A DNA stretch of 64,000 nt, taken from Mediterraneibacter catenae (lineage in GTDB: Bacteria; Bacillota; Clostridia; Lachnospirales; Lachnospiraceae). Under the pieces are notes generated by a model that did no database searches, was not told where the DNA came from, and worked only from the letters and a program-made list of their open reading frames with translations. Each line of letters opens with the position of its first letter. Positions within the stretch are counted from its first letter, which is position 1. This document shows, one piece after another, positions 32,520 through 41,873 of this stretch. The DNA lies in assembly GCF_008691045.1 (NCBI RefSeq), contig NZ_VMSO01000005.1:89833-153832 (forward strand). The letters run 5' to 3'. The position numbers and the translations under genes were made by a program.

Positions 32520-34625
32520 TTACAGCTTTTTCTTCATCCAGAAGAATCCCCAGCCCGGCAGATCCACCGTCGTCACTTCCGCCTTCTTGCCTGTCAGAAG
32601 ATCTGTATACTCTGCCGTCTCCGGCATCCATATCGTCTTCGGATAATCGCTGAAGTTAAATACTGCATGGAGTTCTTCTCCTTCTGCCCTTCTGATGATC
32701 CAGAGGACAGACTGGTCGCTGTAGTCTTTTGTATATACTTCCGCATCGGTATTGAACACAGCCTCGTTTCTGCGGATTGCTTCCAGCTTATCCAATGCCT
32801 GGAATATTTTTCCCTGCACACTTTCCTTATTCCCGATATTATCCACAAGATCCCAGTTGAATTTTCCTCTGTGGATATAGCGGGAATCCGGTGCTTTCTC
32901 CGGATCGTCCTTATAGGTATAGTCATTTACCTGTCCGATCTCATCACCACTGTAAAGCATCGGGATGCCCGACTGGGTGAACATATAGGCATGGAGCATC
33001 ACATCTTTTGTTATCGCCTGATCCATCTTCTGTTCATCCTGCTCGAATCCCGCACTCTCAACGCCGCACATGGATGCTGTTGTCGCACAGAATCTTGCGT
33101 CTCCGGTCACCAGATCTTCGTTGTAGAGCTCACCGCGGCTGACGCTGCCCTCTGTCTTACCCTGGAAATAATCATTCAGATATTTCTTGTGAGGTACTTC
33201 CTCCATGCCCCACGTTTTCAGAGTGTCATAATCCAGCCCCCAGCCGATATCGTCATGACATCTCAGATAATTAAGGAATGTGTATTCTCTCGGAAGCGCA
33301 CACACAATATCCATCTGCTTTCTTAAAAGCCTGATGTCTCTTGTTGCGACCGTGTTCCACGTTGTCGCCATAGTTGTCACATTGTAGAGCATATGACACT
33401 CCGGCTTCTCAACCGTACCGAAATACGGAGCCACCTTATCCGGCTCCATAACAACCTCTCCGAGCAGCACGATTCCCGGGCAGACAATTTCACCGATCAT
33501 ACGCATCATACGGACGATCGTGTGTACCTGCGGAAGATTCCTGCAGTTTGTACCCAGCTCTTTCCAGATATACGGCACCGCATCGATACGGATGATATCC
33601 ATTCCCTGATTAGCCAGGTACAGGAAGTTATACATCATCTCGTTGAATACGCGCGGATTGCGGTAGTTCAGATCCCACTGGTACGGATAGAATGTGGTCA
33701 TCACATAGTGTCCGAGCTCCGGCAGATAGGTAAAGTTGCCCGGCGCTGTTGTCGGGAACACCTGCGGCACCGTCTTTTCATATTCCTGCGGAATGGAAGG
33801 ATCTGCATAGAAGAAATACCGGCTCATATATTCCCCGTCTCCCTGGCGCGCCTTCACTGCCCACTCATGATCCTCTGATGTGTGGTTCATGACGAAATCC
33901 ATACAGAGGCTGATGCCTTTCTCATGGCATTTCTCTGCCAGTTCTGACAGATCTTCCATCGTTCCGAGTTCTGGTTTCACCTTGCGGAAATCAGCCACCG
34001 CATACCCACCGTCTGAACGACCCTTCGGAGAGTCAAGGAACGGCATCAGATGGACATAATTCACATTACATTTCTCGAGGTAAGGGAGCTTCTCCTGTAC
34101 ACCTTTGATATTTCCGGCAAAATTGTCGATATACATCATCATGCCGAGCATATCACGCTTGCGGTACCATTCTCCCTCAGCTTCACGCTCCGCATCAAGC
34201 GTTTTCAGCTTATCATTACGCTCATCGTAATAGCGTTTCATCTGATCGCACAGCTCTGCAAACATATCATCGTTGCCGTACAGTTCCATATACAGCCAGC
34301 GGAGCTCATCATGATGGCGCTCCAGCCGCTGTGCAAAGATTCTGTCATTCTCCTCTTTCTTTGCCTCTTCTTCTGCTTTTCTCGCCGTCTCGGACGCTTT
34401 CGCCTCTTCTTCTGCTTTTCTCGCCGCCTCGGCTGCTTTCGCCTCTTCTTCTGCTGCTTTTCTCGCCGCCTCGGCCGCTTCTGCTTCTTCTGCTGCTTTC
34501 ACCGCTGCTGTCTCTTCTTTTACCGCTTCGACAGCCGGTGCTTTCTTCACGTTCTGCGCTGCTGTCACTGTCTTTCTGTTAGCTGCTGCCTGCTTCTTTC
34601 TTGCTACTCTTGATTTCTTTGCCAT
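32520..34625 (-). CDS. GH13 amylosucrase/sucrose hydrolase-like enzyme with Ala-Lys-Glu N-terminus
   Basis: This 701-residue protein has residues about 1-95 that are almost only Ala, Lys, Glu and Arg, with repeated AARKAEEEAKA units expected to form a long helix or coiled coil. An amylosucrase-like helical segment follows (LRWLYMELYGND), then the (beta/alpha)8 domain. The catalytic Asp is in IIRIDAVPYI (about D348), Glu in LLGEVVM (about E390) and Asp in RCHDDIGW (about D458). Amylosucrase relatives act on sucrose. The neighbouring alpha-galactosidase, importer and fructokinase make intracellular sucrose cleavage the likely job. There is no signal peptide. Confidence 0.85.
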   Translation of the reverse strand: MAKKSRVARKKQAAANRKTVTAAQNVKKAPAVEAVKEETAAVKAAEEAEAAEAARKAAEEEAKAAEAARKAEEEAKASETARKAEEEAKKEENDRIFAQRLERHHDELRWLYMELYGNDDMFAELCDQMKRYYDERNDKLKTLDAEREAEGEWYRKRDMLGMMMYIDNFAGNIKGVQEKLPYLEKCNVNYVHLMPFLDSPKGRSDGGYAVADFRKVKPELGTMEDLSELAEKCHEKGISLCMDFVMNHTSEDHEWAVKARQGDGEYMSRYFFYADPSIPQEYEKTVPQVFPTTAPGNFTYLPELGHYVMTTFYPYQWDLNYRNPRVFNEMMYNFLYLANQGMDIIRIDAVPYIWKELGTNCRNLPQVHTIVRMMRMIGEIVCPGIVLLGEVVMEPDKVAPYFGTVEKPECHMLYNVTTMATTWNTVATRDIRLLRKQMDIVCALPREYTFLNYLRCHDDIGWGLDYDTLKTWGMEEVPHKKYLNDYFQGKTEGSVSRGELYNEDLVTGDARFCATTASMCGVESAGFEQDEQKMDQAITKDVMLHAYMFTQSGIPMLYSGDEIGQVNDYTYKDDPEKAPDSRYIHRGKFNWDLVDNIGNKESVQGKIFQALDKLEAIRRNEAVFNTDAEVYTKDYSDQSVLWIIRRAEGEELHAVFNFSDYPKTIWMPETAEYTDLLTGKKAEVTTVDLPGWGFFWMKKKL

Positions 34626-34643
34626 GATACTATCCCCCGTATA

Positions 34644-36827
34644 TTAATCTTCCTGGACAAAATGCCATTGATATGCCTGATACTCTCCGTGGAGTACAGG
34701 TTTCGGCACGCCCGCTTCTCTGAGAGCTGTACTATTGTACAGTTTTCCGGTTGTTGTCTCACGGTACATTGTATTCTCTTTCAGTCCTTTGACTTTAATA
34801 TAATCTACCGTCATATTTGCATGTTTCTTAATACCAACCACCTGGACCAGTGCTTCTTTCTGATCTTCTGATACAAACTCCCATGCTCCCTGGTTGTCCG
34901 TCTGAGGATTCGTAAGGCGGTAATAAAGCCCTCTCTGCACGAGAGCAGCGAACTTCTTGTACTCTGCTATCTGTCGGCGGATCTCTGCTTTTTCTTCTTC
35001 ACTGAGTTCATTCAGATTCAGCTCATACCCGAAAGTACCGGCAAGAGCCACTGTTCCGCGTGTCTTCATCGGTGTCACTCTCTCGGTCTGATGATTCGGC
35101 GACGCAGATACATGGGAACCTACGCAGGAAGCCGGATAAATAAACGATGTACCATACTGAATCTCCAGTCTGTCGATCGGATCCGTATTATCGCTGCACC
35201 AGATCTGCGGCGTATAGTACAGCATACCGGCGTCAAAACGTCCGCCGCCGCCACTGCATCCTTCAATCAGAATATTCGGATACCGATTAACCAGACGCTC
35301 AAGGAAATCATAAAGTCCCAGCACATAGTCATGCAGTACACGCCCCTGGCTGTCCGCCGTTGCCGAATAAACATCTGCAATGCTCCGGTTCATATCCCAC
35401 TTGATATATTCCACATTTCCCTGATCCAGTACCGAACAAATCTGGTTGTAAATATGATCTACCACTTCTTTTCTCGAGAAATCAAGGACAAGCTGATGTC
35501 TGGACCGATTTGGCCGGCGTCCCGGTATGACAAAGGCCCAGTCCGGATGTTCACGGTAGAGGTCGCTGTCTTCATTAACCATCTCGGGCTCGATCCAGAT
35601 ACCGAATTTGAGGCCCATGTCATTGATCTTCCCAATCAGCTCACCAAGTGTACAGCCCAGTTTTTCCTCATTGACCTTCCAGTCTCCCAGTCCGCGCAGT
35701 TCGCTGTCACGCTTTCCAAACCAGCCGTCATCCAATACAAACATCTCAATTCCCAGTTTTGCTGCCTCTGATGCCAGCTTAAGAAGAGACTTTCCTGTGA
35801 AATCAAAGTAAGACGCCTCCCAGCTGTTTAACAGAATAGGACGCACGACCTCTTTATATTTTCCTCTACACAGGTGCGTCCGCATGCATCGGTGAAGATT
35901 TTGAGAAAGCCTTGCAAGACCTTCGGAAGAATAACTCATGATAACCTCAGGGGACTGGAATTCTTCACCTGCGCTGAGCGGATATGCAAACTGCTCCTCA
36001 GAAAATCCCATCAGGAGTCTTGTCTGATAATACTGATCCTGTCCAGCTTCGCTCTGAAAACCGCCGCTGTAAACAAACGCCATTGCGTAGCAGCCTCCCG
36101 CATCTTCGGTTGCTTCATGTTCCGCCATAATAACTGCCGGATTATACTGATGACTCGATGATCCTCTCAGGCTTCCGATCTTCTGTACTCCGTGTCCGAT
36201 CGGCATCCTCTGCATATTTCTCTCCATGGCATGGCGTCCGTAGAATGTAATAAAATCATACTGTCCGCCCACCATATCCAGGCATGCCGGCGCAAGCTTT
36301 TTCACAGAAATATGTCCGCTGCTTGCATTTACGATCCGCACACTCCTTGTAATGATATCATACTCCGGGAGCACACTGTAAAGAAGTACTGCCTGTACCC
36401 CGGTCACCCGGTCTTCAAGTACCACCTCAAGAGTCTGCGCTTCACTGTCATCCGCATAGACTGCCGGAAGTCCTTCCAGAGCATATTTCCCGTCCCGGAT
36501 GCTGTGGCTTTCATACCGGAAGTCACTGCAGTAGGTCCGGTCCGTATTCTTGATAATGCACGCCGGCGTACGGTAATCTCCCGTTCCCAGAGAAGGAAAT
36601 TCCTGCGGCAGAGAATCCATCGAGTATGTCTTGTCATTTCCGGCGTCATACGGATTTCCTGAAAACCCCCTGTCATAATAAGTCAGCAGATAGTCCATGC
36701 AGCCTTCTGCATGTTTCCCGTAATACAAATGCAGCAGGAAACCATACTTGTCCACCTGCATCTGATATGTTGTGTTCTTCGTATGAAGAGTAAACGTCTT
36801 CTGCGTCTCGTCATATACTATGCTCAT
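34644..36827 (-). CDS. Alpha-galactosidase, GH36
   Basis: The start is set at ATG 36827 (MSIVYDETQKTFTLH) with AGGAGAAAATATT upstream; 38 extra in-frame codons before it lie across the terminator region and are rejected. The 727-residue protein has the GH36 core: FVLDDGWFGKRD, EYIKWDMNRSI with the nucleophile (about D478), EGCSGGGGRFDAGML, and CSDNTDPIDR with the acid/base (about D546). It releases galactose from raffinose-type sugars inside the cell. It sits 18 bases upstream of the GH13 gene and downstream of the ABC permeases. Confidence 0.94.
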   Translation of the reverse strand: MSIVYDETQKTFTLHTKNTTYQMQVDKYGFLLHLYYGKHAEGCMDYLLTYYDRGFSGNPYDAGNDKTYSMDSLPQEFPSLGTGDYRTPACIIKNTDRTYCSDFRYESHSIRDGKYALEGLPAVYADDSEAQTLEVVLEDRVTGVQAVLLYSVLPEYDIITRSVRIVNASSGHISVKKLAPACLDMVGGQYDFITFYGRHAMERNMQRMPIGHGVQKIGSLRGSSSHQYNPAVIMAEHEATEDAGGCYAMAFVYSGGFQSEAGQDQYYQTRLLMGFSEEQFAYPLSAGEEFQSPEVIMSYSSEGLARLSQNLHRCMRTHLCRGKYKEVVRPILLNSWEASYFDFTGKSLLKLASEAAKLGIEMFVLDDGWFGKRDSELRGLGDWKVNEEKLGCTLGELIGKINDMGLKFGIWIEPEMVNEDSDLYREHPDWAFVIPGRRPNRSRHQLVLDFSRKEVVDHIYNQICSVLDQGNVEYIKWDMNRSIADVYSATADSQGRVLHDYVLGLYDFLERLVNRYPNILIEGCSGGGGRFDAGMLYYTPQIWCSDNTDPIDRLEIQYGTSFIYPASCVGSHVSASPNHQTERVTPMKTRGTVALAGTFGYELNLNELSEEEKAEIRRQIAEYKKFAALVQRGLYYRLTNPQTDNQGAWEFVSEDQKEALVQVVGIKKHANMTVDYIKVKGLKENTMYRETTTGKLYNSTALREAGVPKPVLHGEYQAYQWHFVQED

Positions 36828-36860
36828 AATATTTTCTCCTGATCTGTGAATATTTAGTTT

Positions 36861-36908
36861 AAAGGAAAAGGGCGGGTGAATGTACTTCTTCGCACATAAC
36901 ACCCGCCC
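36861..36908 (-). terminator. Intra-operon terminator between the importer and GH36
   Basis: On the minus strand GGGCGGGTG pairs with CACCCGCCC, followed by TTTTCCTTT. It probably lowers read-through from the transporter genes into GH36 and GH13. Confidence 0.75.
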
Positions 36909-36941
36909 GGGTAAGACGCGCGGATGCGCATCAGGGCTCAC

Positions 36942-37784
36942 TTATTTCACAGCGCCGTTTACCACTCCGTTAATAATATGTTTCTGGCAGATTACATAGA
37001 AGATGATAATCGGGATCAGAGCCAGCAGATAGGATGCAAACGCCAGGTTGTAGTTCGTACCGAACTGTGTCTGGAACGTCAGCTGTGCCAGAGGCAGCGT
37101 GTTTGATCCTTTTCCTGACATAATGATCAGGGGAGTCATAACATCGTTCCATACTGCCAGCGCCGTAATAACCGCAACTGTCGCATGCATGGGCTTCATG
37201 ATCGGGAAGATAATCTTCCAGAATGTGCGCCATGTGCTCGCTCCGTCCACTCTCGCCGCTTCTTCAAGTGCGATCGGGATATTTACAAGGTATCCTGTGT
37301 AAAGAAGTAAATTCATCGGCATATAGAATACCACATAAAGGATGATAACGCCAGCCCAATTATCAAGATGCATCTCCGCAGTCTGTTTTGCCAGAGGCAT
37401 CATCAGGATCGCGAACGGAACAAACATACCGCTTACGATAAACAGATATACCAGATTGTAAACCTTGCTGTGCGCTTTATTTCTTCCCACTGCGAATCCC
37501 ATCAGAGAATGAAGCAGGATACACAGCACGACCGTACTGATCGTTACCAGTAAGCTGTTCCCCAGAGAACGCCAGAAGTCAGTCAGTTCCATTGCCTGTG
37601 CGAAGTTGCTCAGGCTCCAGTGTGCCGGCAGGGACAGGATCCCCGAGATACTGTTGGTCATCTCAGACGGCTGCTTAAATGCGATTACAATCGTCATATA
37701 CAGCGGAAATGCTACTGTAATAAGTCCGATAAACAGAAGGATTGTGATTGGCCAGTTTACTCTTGCTTTCATTTTCTCATACAT
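36942..37784 (-). CDS. Sugar ABC transporter permease, MsmG type
   Basis: This 280-residue, six-helix permease begins KARVNWPITILLFIGLITVAFPLYMTIVIAFK. It has the cytoplasmic coupling EAA loop EEAARVDGASTWRTFWKIIFPIMKP. It belongs to the carbohydrate uptake family 1 inner-membrane subunits. Its start overlaps the end of the partner permease (37784). No ATPase gene is present, so a shared MsmK/MsmX-like ATPase elsewhere probably powers it. Confidence 0.93.
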   Translation of the reverse strand: MYEKMKARVNWPITILLFIGLITVAFPLYMTIVIAFKQPSEMTNSISGILSLPAHWSLSNFAQAMELTDFWRSLGNSLLVTISTVVLCILLHSLMGFAVGRNKAHSKVYNLVYLFIVSGMFVPFAILMMPLAKQTAEMHLDNWAGVIILYVVFYMPMNLLLYTGYLVNIPIALEEAARVDGASTWRTFWKIIFPIMKPMHATVAVITALAVWNDVMTPLIIMSGKGSNTLPLAQLTFQTQFGTNYNLAFASYLLALIPIIIFYVICQKHIINGVVNGAVK

Positions 37785-38656
37785 TATAACTGCTCCTCCT
37801 TCTTACTTGATATAGTCATCTGCGCTACAGAGATCGCCACGATTACAATGAAGAATACAACCGCGTTCGCGCTCTGATATCCGAAGCTTCCGCCTGAAAG
37901 ACCGTTGTTGTATATCAGGTATGAAATAGACTCTGTGCTCTGCTCCGGACCGCCCTTTGTCATAGCCATGATCTGGTCGAATACCATCAGGAAATTCTTT
38001 ACACACAGAACCATGTTGATGGTGAAGAACGGAATGATCAGCGGGAATGTAAGGTATCTGAACTTCTTCCATCCTGTGGCTCCGTCAAGGTCTCCTGCCT
38101 CATATACATCTTCCGGCACTGTCTGCAGACCGGAGATGTAGATGATCGTATTCATAGCGATAGACTGCCATGCGCAGACGATCACGATTGCGATCCATGC
38201 CGTCTTGCTGTTAGAAAGCATACTTCCCTGTAATGCCTCGATCCCGAGCGCATCGCCAAGCCCCGGCAGAATGTATGTAAAGAGGTACTGGAAGATGTAA
38301 CCTACAACCAGCGCTCCGAGTACGTTCGGTACGAAGTATGCCGCTCTTAAGAATGTCTTGCCCTTGATCCTGCTGTTCAGGCCCAGCGCAAGGATCAGAC
38401 TGATCACATTCGTCACGATTGTAGCCGCAACAGCCAGTTTGATCGTAAAGAGGTAGGATCCGCCGATTCTCGGATCTGTAAACAGATCCATATAGTTGCG
38501 GAAGCCTACAAAATCGTATGTACCAAATCCTTTAAAGTTCGTAAAACTGTAAATCACACCGCGGATCAGCGGCACTGTGTTAAAGCAGACAAACAGTGCA
38601 AGGATCGGTATTGTGATCAGCATATAAGTCCGCTTGCTGTCATTTACTTTTTTCAT
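37784..38656 (-). CDS. Sugar ABC transporter permease, MsmF type
   Basis: This 290-residue permease has six predicted helices and the EAA loop YEAGDLDGATGWKKFRYLTFPLIIP. It heterodimerises with the MsmG-type subunit encoded next. The order of binding protein, MsmF-type and MsmG-type permease, then alpha-galactosidase matches known raffinose/melibiose importers. The start follows GGAGTGGGAAG. Confidence 0.93.
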   Translation of the reverse strand: MKKVNDSKRTYMLITIPILALFVCFNTVPLIRGVIYSFTNFKGFGTYDFVGFRNYMDLFTDPRIGGSYLFTIKLAVAATIVTNVISLILALGLNSRIKGKTFLRAAYFVPNVLGALVVGYIFQYLFTYILPGLGDALGIEALQGSMLSNSKTAWIAIVIVCAWQSIAMNTIIYISGLQTVPEDVYEAGDLDGATGWKKFRYLTFPLIIPFFTINMVLCVKNFLMVFDQIMAMTKGGPEQSTESISYLIYNNGLSGGSFGYQSANAVVFFIVIVAISVAQMTISSKKEEQL

Positions 38657-38674
38657 AATCTTCCCACTCCTTTC

Positions 38675-39958
38675 CTACTCGGCGGTACCGTGCTCTTCGT
38701 TGTATTCCTGGACTGCACGGATGATATCTCTGTTATATCTCTGCCAGCGTGTATCAAAATCTTTGAGGAATGCGTCCGCATCCTTGTTGATCAGATACGT
38801 CTGGATGAGTGCGTCTGCCGCCATCTCTGAAGGATAGTAGTGATCCTGATAGTCCGTCATGTTTCCGGACTCGATAAATGGTGTCATGCCGTCGAGCATC
38901 GGAGCAAGGTCGAAGTCTCCGTCTTTACACGGAACCGCATTCTGGTCGTCAATATATGCCTGGATGTTCTCATCCGCCATCAGGAAGTCGAGTACTTCGT
39001 ATGCAGCCTCCTTGTTCTCACACTCCGCCGTTACTGCAAACATAAGATCCACGCCTGAATTCAGCGTATTCTTCGACGAATCGTCATTTCCCGGCGTCAC
39101 GAATGAATCGATGTTCATCTCCGGATTTACCGAAAGGATCTGCGGTACTGCATAGCTTCCGATCGGGTACATTGCGGACTCACCGTTTGCAAATGCCGTA
39201 CATGCATCGTTATAGCCGTATGCGAAAGGATCTTCAGGACCGTAACTTACCAATTCCAGACATTTCTCAGCCACTTCCACATACTCTTCTGAGAATGTTG
39301 TCTCACCTGCATTTACCTGCTGACACGTGTCTGCCGGCGCCAGATCGACTGCAAGAGAGTTCCACGGAGCCAGACAGGTCCATGTATCACGGAACCCGAA
39401 ATAGAACGGCAGGATTCCTTCCGCCCGGATCTCCTCGCACAGATCGATCAGTTCACTCCATGACTCCGGAATCTCCCAGCCATGCTCCTCAAACATATCC
39501 TTATTGTAGAGAATACCCGCTGCATTTGCCACATAAGGTACGCCGTATGTGCCGTCTTTCGGCGTGATCTCAAGATTCTCCAGAATATCGATGTACGACT
39601 GCTTGACATCTGAAAGTCCCTCATAATCCGATACATCCGCCAGAATATCAGCGTCCACATAATAAGAGTAATTGATGTCCCCCCCTATGCCGATGATGTC
39701 CGGGTAATCTTCACGGATGAATCTCGTCCTCATAATCGTACTGGCATCGTTCGGTGAACTGATCGTCAGATGAATATCATCGTGGGTCGCATTGAACTGT
39801 TCTTCCACCTGATCGAAGTATGTTGCCGCCTCCGGCTTGTACTGCAGGATCTCAATCTCCGTTTTTCCGCTGTTCTCATCCGAACCGCATCCCGGAAGAA
39901 TGACTGCTGCAAGCATAGAAACCGCAAGCACCGTACTGATCACCTTTTTCTTTTTCAT
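38675..39958 (-). CDS. Sugar-binding lipoprotein of an ABC importer
   Basis: The start is set at ATG 39958 (MKKKKVISTVLAVSML), with GGAAGGAG upstream. The 427-residue protein has a lipoprotein signal with the lipobox VILPGC (Cys about 24), so it is anchored outside the membrane. The mature part is a family 1 solute-binding protein (EIEILQYKPEAATYFDQVEE, YGVPYVANAAGILYNKDMFE). Context suggests alpha-galactosides. It is the first gene of the importer operon and is divergent from an AraC regulator. Confidence 0.93.
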   Translation of the reverse strand: MKKKKVISTVLAVSMLAAVILPGCGSDENSGKTEIEILQYKPEAATYFDQVEEQFNATHDDIHLTISSPNDASTIMRTRFIREDYPDIIGIGGDINYSYYVDADILADVSDYEGLSDVKQSYIDILENLEITPKDGTYGVPYVANAAGILYNKDMFEEHGWEIPESWSELIDLCEEIRAEGILPFYFGFRDTWTCLAPWNSLAVDLAPADTCQQVNAGETTFSEEYVEVAEKCLELVSYGPEDPFAYGYNDACTAFANGESAMYPIGSYAVPQILSVNPEMNIDSFVTPGNDDSSKNTLNSGVDLMFAVTAECENKEAAYEVLDFLMADENIQAYIDDQNAVPCKDGDFDLAPMLDGMTPFIESGNMTDYQDHYYPSEMAADALIQTYLINKDADAFLKDFDTRWQRYNRDIIRAVQEYNEEHGTAE

Positions 39959-40196
39959 AGTAGTTTCAGCTCCTTCCTTTTTAGCTTTTCCGCTTATGGT
40001 CACATTATATCAATTATAAAATATTTCTAAAATATCTATATCATCCATATTTTATGCCAAAATGCAACTTATATCCGTTTTATGTATAGTGAGGTCGCAT
40101 TTCGATATATTTCGTGTTATAATTATCCATAAACAGAGGGGAAAAACTTTCTTTTTTGAGCACAATACACATACTGACTAAATTAAGGAGATTTCT

Positions 40197-41045
40197 ATGA
40201 GCGAGCCTGTATTTTCTATATTCCCGAATGAGAACTTCGTTGACCTGAGCCTGTACCAGTACGGAATGGAACAGTGTCCTCCTGCATATTCTTTCGGTCC
40301 TGCCACAAGGAATCATTATCTGTTCCACTATGTCCTCTCCGGGACCGGCAGGCTGATGGCTAACGATTCCAGGGGGATTTCCCATGAATATCAGATCAGA
40401 AGCGGGGAGGGATTCATGATCTTCCCCCGTCAGATCAATACCTACATTGCAGACCCGAAACTTCCCTGGGAATATATCTGGATCGAATTTGACGGCATGC
40501 GCGCGCGTGAGATTATCGAGACGGCCGGACTGTCGCCCGACCATCCTGTCTATCACGCTGCCTATAAAGATCTTCGGGAAAATATGAAAGACGAGATGCT
40601 GTACATCGCAGAACATCACGATGCTCCGCCTTTTCATCTCATGGGGCATCTCTATCTCTTTATCGACTATCTTTCCCGTTCCTCTTCATCACAGATGACG
40701 ACAAGCGGACGGGTAAGAGACTTCTATATAAAAGAGGCGCTCAACTACATCGAACAGAACTTCCCGAACGATATTTCCATCGAAAATATCGCTTCCTTCT
40801 GCGGGCTGAACCGCACCTACTTCGGGCGTATTTTCAAAGAAACTGTCGGGAAATCCCCCCAGCAGTTCCTGCTCAGCTACCGGATGGCAAAAGCAGCAGA
40901 ACTCCTGAAGCTGACAGATTTATCCATCAGCGACATCGGCAATGCTGTTGGATATTCAAACCAGCTTCATTTCTCCAGAGCATATAAAAATGTTTATGGG
41001 GTATCTCCAAGAGAATGGAGAAATAAGAACCGGGTGATGAAATAG
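40197..41045 (+). CDS. AraC/XylS regulator of the alpha-galactoside operon (MsmR/RafR-like)
   Basis: This 282-residue protein has an N-terminal cupin sensor domain (about 1-150; NHYLFHYVLSGTGRLMAND, SGEGFMIFPRQINTYIAD) and a C-terminal double helix-turn-helix (about 182-280; DISIENIASFCGLNRTYFGRIFKE, SISDIGNAVGYSNQLHFSRAYK). The start follows TTAAGGAGA. It is transcribed away from the binding protein gene, with a 238-base shared AT-rich promoter region holding TATAAT boxes in both directions. It probably activates the importer, GH36 and GH13 genes in response to a sugar. Confidence 0.9.
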   Translation: MSEPVFSIFPNENFVDLSLYQYGMEQCPPAYSFGPATRNHYLFHYVLSGTGRLMANDSRGISHEYQIRSGEGFMIFPRQINTYIADPKLPWEYIWIEFDGMRAREIIETAGLSPDHPVYHAAYKDLRENMKDEMLYIAEHHDAPPFHLMGHLYLFIDYLSRSSSSQMTTSGRVRDFYIKEALNYIEQNFPNDISIENIASFCGLNRTYFGRIFKETVGKSPQQFLLSYRMAKAAELLKLTDLSISDIGNAVGYSNQLHFSRAYKNVYGVSPREWRNKNRVMK

Positions 41046-41711
41046 TTATACAGATTTTTCTTTATTGTGCAGGATTGGTTCACTGACATGTCCCCGGAAA
41101 AACTGGATGAGCGGACCATTAAAACATGCATTGCATATCGTACCAATCCCCACGATTTCCCACAGATTGCCTCCGGAAACCAAGCAGAAGAACACGCCTA
41201 TAATAATTACCGCAACATCACTGCATACTCTGGCATACTGAAATTGTATCTTTCCTTTCAACGCTTTTTGTATAATAAATGCTACGCTGTCATAAGGCGC
41301 AATCCCCATATCTGCCACGATGTAAAAAGCTACGCCCAGCCCTGCAAACAGACAGCCGGATACAAGGAACAAAATCCTTAAGGGCAGCCCTGCTTCCACC
41401 TTAAGCATATCCTCAACGATCCAGCAGATAAAATCCGCTCCGTATCCTACACAGACCATATTGATAATGGTTCCGGCTCCGATATTCTTCCGCACTGTAA
41501 AAAAGACCACGACGAGTATGACCGCATTCATAATGAGCTGCCATGTGCCAAAACTCATATGCAAGAAACCGCTGATTCCCAGATTCATGCAGGTAAAAGC
41601 ATCCACACCGAAATTACTCAGCCGATAACAGCCAACACAAAGACTGATAAACAAAATACCTGTCAGCATCATGACTGTTCTCCTGCTATATGATACTTTC
41701 ATTTTCTCCAT
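41046..41711 (-). CDS. YczE/YyaS-family membrane protein
   Basis: The start is set at ATG 41711 (MEKMKVSYSRRTVMM) with AGGAGGTACATACA upstream. The 221-residue protein has five to six helices and the family pattern LSNFGVDAFTCMNLGISGFLHMSFGTWQL and VADMGIAPYDSVAFII. The family is uncharacterised; in Bacillus yczE is needed for surfactin and bacillaene production. It ends at the base after the convergent AraC stop, with no terminator between them. Confidence 0.82.
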   Translation of the reverse strand: MEKMKVSYSRRTVMMLTGILFISLCVGCYRLSNFGVDAFTCMNLGISGFLHMSFGTWQLIMNAVILVVVFFTVRKNIGAGTIINMVCVGYGADFICWIVEDMLKVEAGLPLRILFLVSGCLFAGLGVAFYIVADMGIAPYDSVAFIIQKALKGKIQFQYARVCSDVAVIIIGVFFCLVSGGNLWEIVGIGTICNACFNGPLIQFFRGHVSEPILHNKEKSV

Positions 41712-41748
41712 TGTATGTACCTCCTGTTTTCTGGTTCCTATTATACAC

Positions 41749-41837
41749 AAAAGGCAGGAACTGCATTAGTCAATAAGTTAAAAGAAACAGTCAAAATGTC
41801 TTCTTTTTACACATTGACAATGCAGCTCCCGCCTTTA
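41749..41837 (-). terminator. Large inverted repeat between scrK and the yczE-like gene
   Basis: AAAAGGCAGGAACTGCATTAGTCAAT (41749-41774) is complementary to 41813-41837 apart from two G-U positions and one bulge; the loop is about 38 bases. In the minus direction the second arm ends CTGCCTTTTGTG. It probably terminates the fructokinase transcript; a TATAAT for the yczE-like gene follows directly. Confidence 0.55.
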
Positions 41838-41873
41838 TTTTGAACCCCCGGTACCTTCGGATATCCGCTGGTT

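Noticed and set aside
34050..34613. Plus-strand frame rich in Phe, Cys, Arg and Leu runs
   Set aside because: Mirror of the Ala-Lys-Glu repeat codons of the GH13 gene.
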